From contig NW_022145596.1 in NCBI RefSeq assembly GCF_000002235.5, forward strand, positions 2,942,852-3,006,851: 64,000 bases of DNA. Direction: 5' to 3'. This document shows, one piece after another, positions 1 through 13,000 of the stretch. Source of the stretch: Strongylocentrotus purpuratus. Taxonomy: Eukaryota; Echinodermata; Echinoidea; Camarodonta; Strongylocentrotidae. The notes under the pieces are model-generated. The model searched no databases, had not been told where the DNA came from, and worked only from the letters and a program-made list of their open reading frames with translations. The position numbers and the translations under genes are program-made. Positions within the stretch are counted from its first letter, which is position 1. The number at the start of each line of letters is the position of its first letter.

Positions 1-934
1 AGTTGTATTGATAAAAAGATAACTTTGACAAATTAGTGATCAGATTCTGCCCTGATGTCATTAATCATTATTTATGTCTTTGAATGGTGCTGATGAACAT
101 ATATACAAAGCAAATGGTTCATGTATCATTTAAACATAGTCAACAGTACTGTACCACCAACATCCTGCGTAATGTAAAGAACATTATGCCACAACGAGTC
201 TAGTGGATTCATTCTATAAAGTTCTTGCATGATAAAGAATCCATATCAATGTGTTGGTCATTGGGGAGAGAAATTGAGAGAAGTAGAAAGAATCATTAGC
301 TATCCCAACACATGTCTTCCCTTCATTCCATACCAGACATTTCATATTTATATATATTCTTTTTACTTTCGCAAAAGAAGTATTGATTGTTAGGCAATTG
401 ATTCATATAGAATTGAGTATTTGACGACAGGAAAAAAGGATTTTATTATGTAATACTGGGATTATGTCAATTTTCATATAGTGCACACTTGTATTGATTA
501 TAAACCATCAAGCAAAGCTTGTTTGAAGAGAATTAGAAGCCTAAAAGAAGTGCATGGCTTGTGTATTTGGAAAGGGGTTTCAGGAGCACCATCATGGCTG
601 ACTAGAAGGGAATATTTCTTTTTGTAAATAAGCATCCCCAAAACAAAGGGGACAAATGTAAATTTATTTTGGGTGTACTTTACTGATCGATAAGTTATGC
701 ATTGTGATAAAACTTATGTTACAAATGATTGTAGTTTTAGATAATGCTAAGCATTTTGCAAGATGAAAATCTGAAGATGATACTTCGCTATGCTCCTGAT
801 GCTAGTGCATAGTATGCATGCTGAAAATCTGTCTTGTAAATTGCTCTATATATATCTCTGACAATATTTTACTATTTGTCTCTTATTTTGATGACATTCT
901 TTATACTCCCCTCCCTAATCCTACTGTTAAACAG

Positions 935-1054
935 TTGAAGCACAGTACAGCAGTAGCAGTAGTCATGAGTCTATAAGTTCTCAATCGTCGCTGTCTACAC
1001 ATTCTTCGAATTCCTCACCACCGACCAGTAAGAAAGCTAACTCTCTTTCGACAG
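935..1054 (+). CDS. ARHGAP26: GRAF linker exon, serine-rich
   Basis: It is bounded by acceptor ttaaacag and donor acag|gtaggc. It encodes a serine-rich stretch (EAQYSSSSSHESISSQ, then SSLSTHSSNSSPPTSKK) and leaves one base of a glycine codon, which the exon at 7725 completes. Such Ser-rich linkers sit between RhoGAP and SH3 in this family. The upstream partner exon is outside the window. An acceptor nine bases further in is also possible in the same frame. Confidence 0.75.
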
Positions 1055-4040
1055 GTAGGCCTACATACCGTTGCATGCTGTATCAATTTCATGTAACTTA
1101 AGCCTTTCTTTTCTTTTTCGATAATATCACATTTCATGATGTTCATATGAGTATACTTTGGAAAAAAGGATTGTCTGTTCTATAAGACTTTGATTGCCCT
1201 AAAAAGGCATGATATCCAGATATCTTGAGTATATTTCAAACTATAGATTGATTTGGCTTTTTTTCCAGTAACCATTATCTTTCATTTTTGTCATGGAATT
1301 CTTTGGCCAATCCATTATTTTATGACTAACTCTGTGAGTCAATGTCTGTCATCCATAACAGGTTAGGGTCATAAAATGTTTTTATTCATCAAAGTCTAAT
1401 AAGAGCTGGTAGTATTTGAACATTCTTCTCCATGAAGAAGGGTTAGGCTATTATTTGGGTTAATTGTTGACATCACACCATCCACTTATCATACCCATTG
1501 TGCATGCCAATAACATGTACAGTGAAACCTGTAAATAAAGACCACTCAAGGGAGACATGAAAAGCGGTCTTTATAGGCAGGTGGTCTTTCTACACAGGTG
1601 GTCACTAAAGCAGGTTTCACTGTACTTCATTGTCTTCTTAATCTAAATTTCCTGGTGTTGATAAGTCTTTTTGTTACTTTCATCCATTTACTCTATATGA
1701 CATGAAACGAAAGGAGGTAAGTAGTCCGTTTCATGTCTGTCCTGTCCAGAAGGAAACAAGGTTAAAGGGGTTGATCAATCAAGTTTCATGCTCAATATTT
1801 TCAAGTGAAAAGGAAAGGATTACAAAATTTAGGTTTATGGTCTGTTTAGGGTTTGTGTATCCTTCGCAGACTGAGAACAAGAGTCTATGAAAGCAGATAA
1901 TGGAGTTCAGAATAAAAGAGAAAGATGTTTTTTTTTCAAATCAAGATATTTCAAATGCTCACATTTTCCCATCAATATTTCATGTAGAATAGATGACAAA
2001 TATGAATATGATATTTTTTAGATTTCTCCTTTTAGTGAAGTTCTATTTTGAATATAACAGATGTCAGCTTTGTACTGGTTAATACTGTCTCTGATAAAGA
2101 CTTGAACATATATTGAAGAAACAGAGAGATATGAGAAAAATGAAAGTTATCTTCTTTTTCTGCAATTTTATACTTAAGGAACTTACCGTAATGCCTCCTT
2201 AAAAGTTGATTTTTCAGTTAACAAAAGTGAAAGCAGTGATGGCAAATCAGCATTGGTTGTAATACCCTGCCTGCCATAGCACCTATCTTAAGTAAACTCC
2301 ACATCTAAGATACCCATGTTGTATGGTGTAGAGAACACACATCTGTATTGTTGATGTGTCAATGGACTGCATTGTGACATAAGGGCATGAGAGACGTAGT
2401 GTCTTATTCATATTTGTGTTCTAACTTCTTTCTAATTTTACTCTGTGTTTGAAGGCCAGATAATCAACTAATAGTCATATATGGACATACTTAATAAGAT
2501 ATGCAGTACTATAAGCTGGGTTTTTAGGCAGCTACATGTATTCTAGACTGGACAAATCAACAGCCTCCACCCCCCCCCCCCCCTAAAAAAAAAAAAATAG
2601 AGAAAAGATAGATTATAATAAAACAAAAACATTATGAAAGTAAATGGTCATTTATATCACAGTGTTGAAAGGGCTTTCAATGTCGGGTTCATAGGAAGTT
2701 TGTAGAACCTATTGGAATCTTTCTATGACAAAAATATTTCTTTTTCATGGAAAGGTCTGAAATTTATTATGAAAGCTACGAGAGGTACAAAAGGATTTCT
2801 GAGATGTTCATTATGACCATTTTGTGTTTTATACTGGGGATGTACTTCTACATGAAATACTGAAGCTTAGGAGGGGGGGGGGGGGGTGTCAGGTTAAATG
2901 ATAGACAGATAGTCTGATAGACGGACAATGGTTATTCATGAATAAGGGTTAAGATATAGAATGAGTTTATTGTCTGATTCATGTATTTAGTCAGATATTG
3001 TCCTCCAATCTGACATGTTTTTGTAAATTCCATGTTTTTTTACTAGATGAATGAGACTATAGTATAAAGCATGTCCAATATTTACCTCACCACCTCATTG
3101 TAGATTCATGCACCGCATCAAAATGTTGCACGCATAGATTCTGAGCAATTTTTAAAGTTATATATCCAAGTTCTTGATCCGAATGATATATTTGGGTATG
3201 AAGGTAGGTGGGAGAGAGGAGGTATCAGTACACGTTGGGTTTTTAGTTAGGGTCATGTCTGCAGTGTTTGTAGGTTTCAACAAACAGAATCTGTTCTTGG
3301 AAGTGTGTTTCATAATTGTTTGTACCGGTATTTGAATAATATCGGTCATGTGGTCGCCCGTAGGTGAAAGACATCTACGTTCTGGATTTTGATCCATTTG
3401 ATCTTTAAATATATCTGCAAGAATCTGTTTTCAAATCCATAGAAAGAAAATTATAGGTATCACCAGAGGAGGGAAAAGCCCCTATTTTTTTCCTGTTCGA
3501 AAACTTTGGGGTCAATGAGTCGGTCATGATACTCTTGATGTCATAACAGCTCATTATAAAAAGAAATGAACGTCAAGGACAAGGTTGTTGTACTTGGAAG
3601 ATTGCTTGATGATGTCTATGGATTGATGAGTTTCACTTTAGTATCTGCAGATTGTTAGGTTAATTTTCTTATCGGATATAGAAATATGAACATGCTGTTA
3701 TTTCATCATCTTTTTTAATATCTGACAGTAAGAGAATTTTTGTGTTATGAAGTGCCATGTGAACAGGAAAGATATCTGCATCTATGCTAGATTATATTTA
3801 ATGTTTATTTGAACTTTACATCCTGAACTTTTTATTGATTATCCCTATGTCTTTGAGAATCTATTATTCATTATATTAATATATTTTTATCTGTTATTAA
3901 TATCATATCATTTCCCCTCTAATTCTTCTCTGTATGTGTCTTTTCATCTTCATCATTATCATCGTCATAACTATTCTCTAGTGGTTTGGTGATCCTCAGA
4001 CTTGCATCCTCTCTCCCTCTCTCTCTATCTCTCTCTCTCT

Positions 4041-4077
<37 letters not shown>

Positions 4078-7000
4078 TTCGTTCTGTCTTTCATTTTGTC
4101 ACCTTTGTCTTGCCAAGTATACTGCCACTATCATCAATATCACCCTAAATTATCTTCTTCTGTTTTCTGTTTACCTTCATCATCTTGTTATCAGCCCCTC
4201 ACTGTCTTTACCATCATCTCTAGGTTTGATTTCATCCATCTCATCTTTAAATTGCCAGCATTTTGAACAATGATTTTTTCTTTTTTTCCAGTGGTCTATT
4301 TGTTAAAAATAAATATTATTACAAACATTATGCCAAAAGTTCCTACCTATCCTACCTATCCTACCCTCATTTTCATATCGTTTCTCATAAAACTTTATAA
4401 GAACCCTCTTTTTTCTTTTCAACCTCTACCTTATCATTATCATCATTATCGCTGTCATCATTATCATCATCTACTTCATTATCATCATCATCATTATCGT
4501 CAGGCAATACCATAACACTGTCCTTGTCGTCCCAATCAAAGAAATCACCCACCCATTGTAATCATCACTACTTCTCAAAGTCAATGCTTCATGATCGTCA
4601 TTGAAAGATAGCAACTGCAAGAGGAGTCCCCATCAACTATAAAGCGTTACCAGCTTTACCCCCTCATCATCATCATCATCTTCCCATTCCACCCCTTCTC
4701 ATCATCAACATCCCTTCTCATCATCATCCCTTCTCATCATCATCATCTTCTTCCCATACCACCATCCATTCCATCATTAATTCCACCCCTTGATTGTCAT
4801 AGATGTAGTAATAAATGATGCTGATGAGGTTTGTCTACCAACAAGTCAGTCAGTCTATCCCATACTAACATTGCATCCATCTTTCCTCTCCATCTCTCAA
4901 AGTCTTTTGGAGGTCAATACAAATGAGGAAGTATCCAAAGTATCACACATACCATGGTAAATCTCACTGTTTGGTGTCGTCGTAAGAAACCCACCCGCAT
5001 GCTTATTATGACTGCTTCTTTCTAAAAGGAAATTATGGATGTACTATGCTTTTTTTCTCTTCTTACTGTCCGCTGTCATTGGATTTAGTTTGGTCCACTT
5101 TTATTTTATGATTTTGATTATTACGGTCAGTATGTGCTGCATTACTTTTCTCTACAGTTACGATCTGTGTATTTTTATTTCCCTGATGAACTATTTTATT
5201 ATCTCCTTTTTTGTTGTTGGTTGTCTTCTGTATGTGGCCGTGTTCTTAAGTTTGAAAATGCTTCCATCGAAACCAAATATATATAGGGAATAGTTGGGGT
5301 TGTACAAATGACGTATTAAGGACCTTAGCGGTGGATTTGTTGATGAGAAAGTACAGATTTCTCGATGAAAAATTATGGATTTTTCGATGAAAAATTATGG
5401 TTTTCATAATTTTAGGTAAACTAGATGAATGACTGTGAAAGGTATTTTCATTTTTATGGAATTCAGTTTTTTTTTCTGTACACATTATATACCATAAGTC
5501 GTCTTCTTTGCAAAGTAGCAATGAGAAAGCGTTCTTTGATATCAGTCATTCACACTACACTATTGGATAGAAGTTTCTTCAAATTTTCTCAATTGTTTTT
5601 TATAGAACCACTGCCCTTTTTGATTTCTATCCAATAAGTTAATGTAGAATTCATGAGAAAATATGCCATCTAGCTGGTATAAAATATTGCATTCAAAACA
5701 AAAAATGAATAAATAAAATCCCATATGAAGTTACTGTTTAATAATGACATTATCCAACTTTCCCTTAACAACAAATTTTTTCGCTTTAGTCATGGAATAT
5801 ATAATAAGTTGTAGATTCACAGCTTCTTTGTAAAAAATTGTTTATGCTAGGAAGTACTTATACAGCTCAGTGAGAAAAGAAATTTAGAATCAAAACCATA
5901 ATTTTATATTTATCACTGACTGTAATATCCTCTTGCAGGTTTTCTTGAAAGATGATGCCCTTTAAAAAAATGTAACGACATACTCCATATGGTGGTCTTT
6001 TTTATTTCCAGCTTTTGAGAATTACATGTAGTTAATAGTTTTTCCCTATGACATTAATTTTCTCTGTTCTCCTCAATTTATTTCATTTATTTTTTAATTT
6101 TTGTACTTTATTTTTCCTTGTGTCATCTGTGTTCAGTAGTGTGATAGTTACCTTAAACACAAACCAAAATCAAATTTAGCTCTGAAATGATACAGGAAAA
6201 AAAAAAAGCTGTAGACTTTTGGCATTTACTCTAAGCTGTTATTTTTAGGCATACAGAGTCATACATAAGTCCCAGTTGTTGATAGAGAAATAAACACCAA
6301 TATAAATCACCACTCAATTAGGCTTGGTAAACTACTTAATGCTTTGAGTGCAAATACAATTAATCGGAACAGAATTTCAGGAATTTTCTTTAGCAAGAAG
6401 TAATTTCATGTTGCTAAAAAAACATGTTTCGATACTTCATGATATATTTTCAAAATGTTAGAACCCCTTCAATGCACTTCATTGGTTTGGTATATGATTT
6501 ATCAGTAGGGTGTGTTTTTGACAAGACATTGTGTCTTCTGCATAACCTAAAAGATGAACACTTCATTATGATCTCATGCAGCCATTTTGTCTGAAGAAAA
6601 TAATCATTCACATAATAAATTTACAAAACTAGATATGGTTTCTTCACAACTATTGAAATACAAATCATAATTTCAAATTATAAAAAACAAATTGTGTCTA
6701 AAGGTAGTAACATTTATATCTTTGCGTTTCTTTATTTGTCTTATTTTTATTTGTTTATTCTTTTTAGTGATTTTTGTAACATCACGCTTTTATGTGTAGA
6801 ATTTGTGATAGTTGATATTTAAAAGTAAAAGTCTGTTTTGTAGCATTACTTCTTGTTTTTATGACATACACATCATTTATTTGATTTATACAGTATGGTT
6901 CAATTTTTTTAATAATAGCATTTGTACATGATGTTCACTGATTCCATTTTAAATTACTTTAGACTGAGATGGATAGGAAAACAAAATCACTTTGGTACAT

Positions 7001-10000
7001 TGAGCAATTATCAAGAAATAGGTACTTATCAATGCTAAGATTGTTGTACTAAAATGAATTGTTTCATGATTTTTTTTTCCAATCATAATTTTCTTCGCCC
7101 CTGAACATAAATTTTGAAAAAGTATAGTCCCTTTTAGATAATGTGCTAACTTTCCTTCTAGGTATTGTTAGTAAATTTTTAATTAATCAAGAAACAAGAA
7201 ATGAACTTCATTTTAATATGACAGCCATTGTACATCTAAGTATCTGTTTCTGGTGGAAATAACCATGAATACATATTATTATAAGTCATACTTGCAAAGC
7301 CCCTGTAAGAAACACAGTAATTGATATTAAACATGCACTCTCTAATTAATTTTTTTTCTATTCTTTCAATAAATTTATCTGAAATTAGGAATATTTTCAA
7401 TTTAATCCTCAAAATTCCATCGCCATGATCTCAAAACACCAGTGTCCTCATGTAGATTTCAATCTCACACAACATTTATTTTTATAGCAATCTTCGTGGC
7501 AATTCATATTCTATATGAAACTTTCTATACAAATAGATTTGAGATGACGTGAGGGTCGTAGAAGGCTGTTTGCAAGTCGTTAGGAATTCCCAGACCACGA
7601 GAATCAGTTTTAATCTCTCATGATTGACTAGGAATGTAGGATTTAGTAAGTTCAACTTGCTCTATTGAAATGTTTTTGATCTTTCTTCTAACCTAACCTT
7701 ATAACCCCTCTGATGATGAATCAGGCAAAAGCCCTCCCCAAAGTATGGATGAGGACCGGACTAGCCCCCTAAGAACGTTTCGTTCACCCTCTGAGCTCCC
7801 ACGAACAGGTAACAAATGCTTCACCATGGAGACGGACGTCACACCCACCCGCCCGCCTCCTTGCTCATTATCTCACAGGCCACGCCTAGATGTAGATTGT
7901 TTTTATACCTTGATCTTTTGTCTTGACATTGTGTATACACCTTGTGTGCTGGACATCTATATCTTGGGGCTTGTTCCCAAGGCTACAGAGTTTTCTCCTT
8001 ATCTATTTATTTATTTTGCATGTATTGCACACAGCTATGACTTGCAACCATAACTTCTACATATAATAAGATAATGGTCCTATGTTTTAAGTTGTGTGCA
8101 TCATGCAAAATGTGATTGAGAAAAGTCTGTTGGCCAGTGAGGACAGTACTCTACTATATCTTCAGTTCATTGTACTTTATTTTTGCTATATCCATGTGTG
8201 TTGTTGATACTGTGTTAGTTCACTGTGACACAATATGGACATCTTAGCATATTCTTAGTATAAAAGAAATTCATGTTTTTATTTTTACTTCTGTATCTGC
8301 CATAAATAGACTTGGTCTTACCAGTTGGGGAGGACAAGTGTAGTTTGCATGCTTAAAGTTGAGTTTATCTGATCATTGTGACCAATTCACTCCCTCCTAT
8401 CAAAAATATGATATTTAAAATACCAAATATAAAAATCAACATTTGTTGGTGTATATTGTCCATGGGAGTCAGAGATCTAATGGCTATATTTCTAGGAATA
8501 ATTAGAACAAATTAAACAGACACATTAATGCTGGGGCCCTAGTTGCATTTTGCCTTTTGCTTTCAATAGTATACTATGTGTATCGAAAACTGGCCAAATT
8601 GTTTATTGTAAATCTGCCAAAAATAAACTAAAAATTGATCAACACACTATAACGTAACCACCCCTTCAATTGTGAACATGTTTGAAAGTCTGTTGGTCAC
8701 AGTGTAGTATAGTTTTCCCACCACTGTCTTCGTTTTGTTTTGATGATTTTATTTCATTAGTCAGAACTTGTAGCCCACACCCATAAATTTACTTTAATTT
8801 GACAAACATTACCCTTTTTGTGTTCATATACAGACACACAAAATATGTACCATTATATTTTTCATTGATATATATCTTTTGAGAAATAGATTTAGATCAT
8901 TATTCCTTCTTCATGATTGGGTATTCGTCTACCCTGACCCTGTAATCTAGCATCTGGGATGTTTTATTAGATTTTATTTTACACTGATTTTCTAGTCATC
9001 TAGTTGTGGCTGCTTGTGAAAAGAAAAAGAAAATGGGGAGTAAATATTAGTTGCAGTCCAGAGTTTTTTTGTTAAAGTCAAAATGGTGTCATAGCCAGTA
9101 GCTGTGATATCCTTTGCCACCCAGGAATGTCTTATTAGATTTAAATTCTTTTTCTGTTCTCTTCACGCAAAATGCTTTTCTGAGGATTCTACTCTACAAT
9201 ATGTGAATAGATTTAGATGATTCGAGGATTGTGCGAAATCAATCATAATATATTTGCTGCTCACTTGTGTTACATACGAACAGGCAAAAACTAAAGATTG
9301 TTTAATACCCACCAGAGCTGTTAAATATTTCTCCCTGTATGGAGAGTGTTCTTCGCACTATGTCTTGTCAACTTTCACCGTGCCATTGATTTCTGTATTG
9401 ATATGTTTTAGGTGTGCTTTCTCGTTCTAGTATTGTTGAGCTAGCTTTAGTGTCGAATCTCTAAATTTCATCACGATAAATGATCTTGTAATAGAAGTTG
9501 CATTATATTGACATTGTCTCCAACTCAATTTGTATATCTGTAAAATGTGTCATCTATCAGTTTGTGTTTCATCTCACAGTCTATAACTTGTTATTGTGTA
9601 TTTGTGAATGTATGTTTCTTCACCAAACTATCATCAATTATTATTATAAACCTTCTTCAGACACCATATTCATTTCCTTTCATCATTTGTATCCGTTTGT
9701 TCAATGTATTAAAAAACTATTCTTAAAAAATGATAAACTGCTGATTGATCAAATCCCATTTTAGTTGAATTGATATGCATGCATTTCAACATCCATTAAA
9801 CTATTATATCAATATTACTCATGGTGAGGGGTTGTATACTCCTATGTAAGCTTAATCAAATTCATCACAAAGTGTTCATGTTGTATATAAACTGGCACAT
9901 TTCTTCTTAGTACTTTTACATTTTATACTTCTCTTTCTTTATCATTATAGTTTTTTGTTTCATTTTATTGATTCAGAATCTTTCTTCAAATATGTTACCC

Positions 10001-13000
10001 TGTTATGTAATCAGTGTGTATTGATTCTAAAGATAAAGCACATTTAAGAGGTAATATTTGCACTATAAGGTGATACTTGATATACCATTGCAAACATTCA
10101 AATGAAGAAATTTCTTTGTATAAATACTCTCATCTGTGAAAATCAAGCTTTGGATGAGCAGTTTAGAGGTAATGACTGAAATAGATAAACTGTTACAAGT
10201 TCCTCATTACTGTCAAGTGAGTCATGAATTTGGTGGTCACAGTGCTGAAAAATTTAAGAATTACCAATCAGAACAAATAATAATCTTTTTCTGTTCATAC
10301 AAACTTTCCTCCAAATATCATCATCTATATAATAAGGATTTGTCATTCCATTATAGTAATGATACAGATACACTGTTTTTTCTCTCTAAAATTGCAAATC
10401 AGGACATTTTTGTGTGAATAATTTCATTTTCTAACTATTATTATCCAATGAATTCTTACCCTACAGGGGCACCGATATCAAGACCTCCGTTAGCAAGAGC
10501 GGATGAAGTGTAAGTAATCAGTTTATGTTCAAACCATAACCTCTTCTAATTATCCTGATTAACTGAACAATCCATGCATTAAAAATTCTCTCAACAGAAA
10601 CATGTACATGCTTATCTCTTGGGTTTTCTCAATGCATCATTAGGGAAATTTGTTATTTTGAGGATAAAGATAGAGAAAGTTCCTAAGAATATTGAGTTTC
10701 ATTTTTTCTCTCCAGTCAACAAAGCTAACTATGCCGGCAGTCAGGATTACCTGTTGATAGGATTGACTTTGGGAAAGGGTAGGGAACTGACCTTGAAGAT
10801 ATTCCATAAATAAGTATTTGTATGAAATAGACGGCTTGTAAAGGCTTTATCGAATGAGATGTAAAGACTATCAAAAAGGAAGATGATATGATGATAAACA
10901 GGAAACAAAATCATCAAGAGCATTACAGATTTGTGTCATCATTCATGCAGGGTACCGTAGGGTTTATGAGAACAGTCAGTTCATACATGCATAACCGCTC
11001 ACTTTTGTCATGAACCTATCAATCAGTCACTCAGTTAATCAATAGTCATTCATTTAATTAGATCAATTTATCAGTCTGTCAAAGTAATCAAAGTTGTACA
11101 AATAGTGCAAGACCAATATAATGAATCCATCAATTCATGAAGTAATCAATAATGTGCAGTTTTTAGTCAGAATTTATATCTTAACAATCAGTCATGATTT
11201 TCAAGTCTTTTAGTTAATTTGAAATTGAATAAGAACAACCACATTGTATACTTTAGCTGGTGGAAAGGCTTTTCATCTAACTTCATATGCTATTATATTA
11301 CTGCCTAATCTCACATGCTCTTCTGTATGCCTAACCAACATCGAGCAAAGCTGCTCTCTCCTTTATAAGCTCATCTGCTATTGGTTAATCTCATGCAGGG
11401 ACAATCATGAAGGACCAATAAGATCTAAGAGTGAATCATCTAGTTCAAGCGCATCATCATCATCACAGTACGTTAATTATCCTTGCCCTATGGCAAGATG
11501 ACTCAAACTAGAATTCTGTTTGCATGTCTGCTTTCTGATACTAACAACGTTTTCATGTTACACGTCATACTAAAACATTCATGCCACTAATATATTCATA
11601 CATAAATAACTGGACACCTTACACAACTTTACATCAGAGGTTTCTATCCGATATTATTTTGTTCACGTCTAACAATATCCAATTCATTTTGATACATAGT
11701 TCATAAACTAATGTTAGTGGAATTGTAAATTAGATTGGGGAAACATAAGTCAATTTTTTCCTGTAGTTTGAACTGTCAAAGAAAGGTTTTATTTTGCTAG
11801 TTTGGCACATTGCTTGAGATCATATAGATGGTAAAAGAATTCACATTTATAGATTTGTTTAGAAATATTAGCATATAAAGCAATGCAAGGTCTACTCTTA
11901 AATAGAGCATTCAAAATTCTTATTAATGTTTTATGACTTTGGTTTAGGTTATATGGAGTAAAGCAGTGCTCAAATTATTAGATTAGCTTTAAAATGTATA
12001 TGCCAACATATATTAAAAGACCTAAGTATCATAAATCTTTCTCTGTGCCGGTAAATGCCCATATTGTGCAACTCTGGTCCCAAAACATGTAGATCCATAT
12101 TACAGTTCCATAGACACCAATACAGATCTCATCCGTGTATAGTCTTTCATGTCTTGTGTTATGATATTGAAGTTTGCTTTATTAATAGGTAGCCTGATCA
12201 GTTTTCTTGTATAGTTTCTTTCTTGGTTTGAAATAGGTTTATGGTTTGAAATCGGTTTATGGTTTGACTTCATGTTATTAGCGAATGTAAAGCCATGTAT
12301 AGTAGTCACTTTCTGTTTCTTGTTCCTTTCATACAGTATATTTATAACATTCCCAAATAACAATATAATATCTTCCAAGCTTGTAATTTTCTTAATAGTC
12401 ATATTTTGGAATCATGGGATATTATATTTTTCTCCTCTTCTGCAAAAGTATTTCATTTCAATTTTCTTCCTTTTGCTTACTCTCTGTCTCTTTCTCTCTC
12501 TGTCGCTCTCTCTGTGTCTCTCTCTCTGTCTCTCTTATTCTTTGTCTCCCTCTCTCTCTCTCTTTGTCTCCCTACCTCTCTCTCTCCCTCTATCTATGTA
12601 TCTGTCTCTTTGTCTGTCTGTTAGTCTGTTACTACACAACTCTCCAGAGTTTCCTTTCTATCTCTGTCTTCATCGCACTGTTTCCTCTTTAATATCACCT
12701 AATAATGCACAGTTTACAAATTTGTAGTATTCTAATTATATACTGTAATGTTATTTTTTATTTAGATAATTATTGGTGGTTGCATCTAGTAATTTATCAA
12801 GTTTTTTTGCTATGATTATTTTCCATTAACAATTTTGTTTCAATTACAATCAAATCTAAACCAGAATTTAAAAAAAGTACTGGTATGACATATTTCAGTT
12901 AATGCTTATTATTACTGTCATCTCTGTAGTACTCCATTATCTAAATTCTTTATAATTTAATGTTTCCATTTGCATGAAGAGAAGAAGAGAACACATGTGC

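Larger units (their letters stand above)
1055..7724 (+). other. GRAF intron
   Basis: This 6.7-kb intron contains a small MITE (1520-1622), a CT-repeat at about 4008-4080 and TCA/ATC-rich stretches at about 4436-4510 and 4660-4760. Otherwise it is AT-rich DNA in which I see nothing. Short open frames have no family signature. Confidence 0.6.

Noticed and set aside
12272-12727. 151-codon Leu/Ser-rich open frame
   Set aside because: It is a translation of a CT simple repeat inside an intron and has no coding signature.
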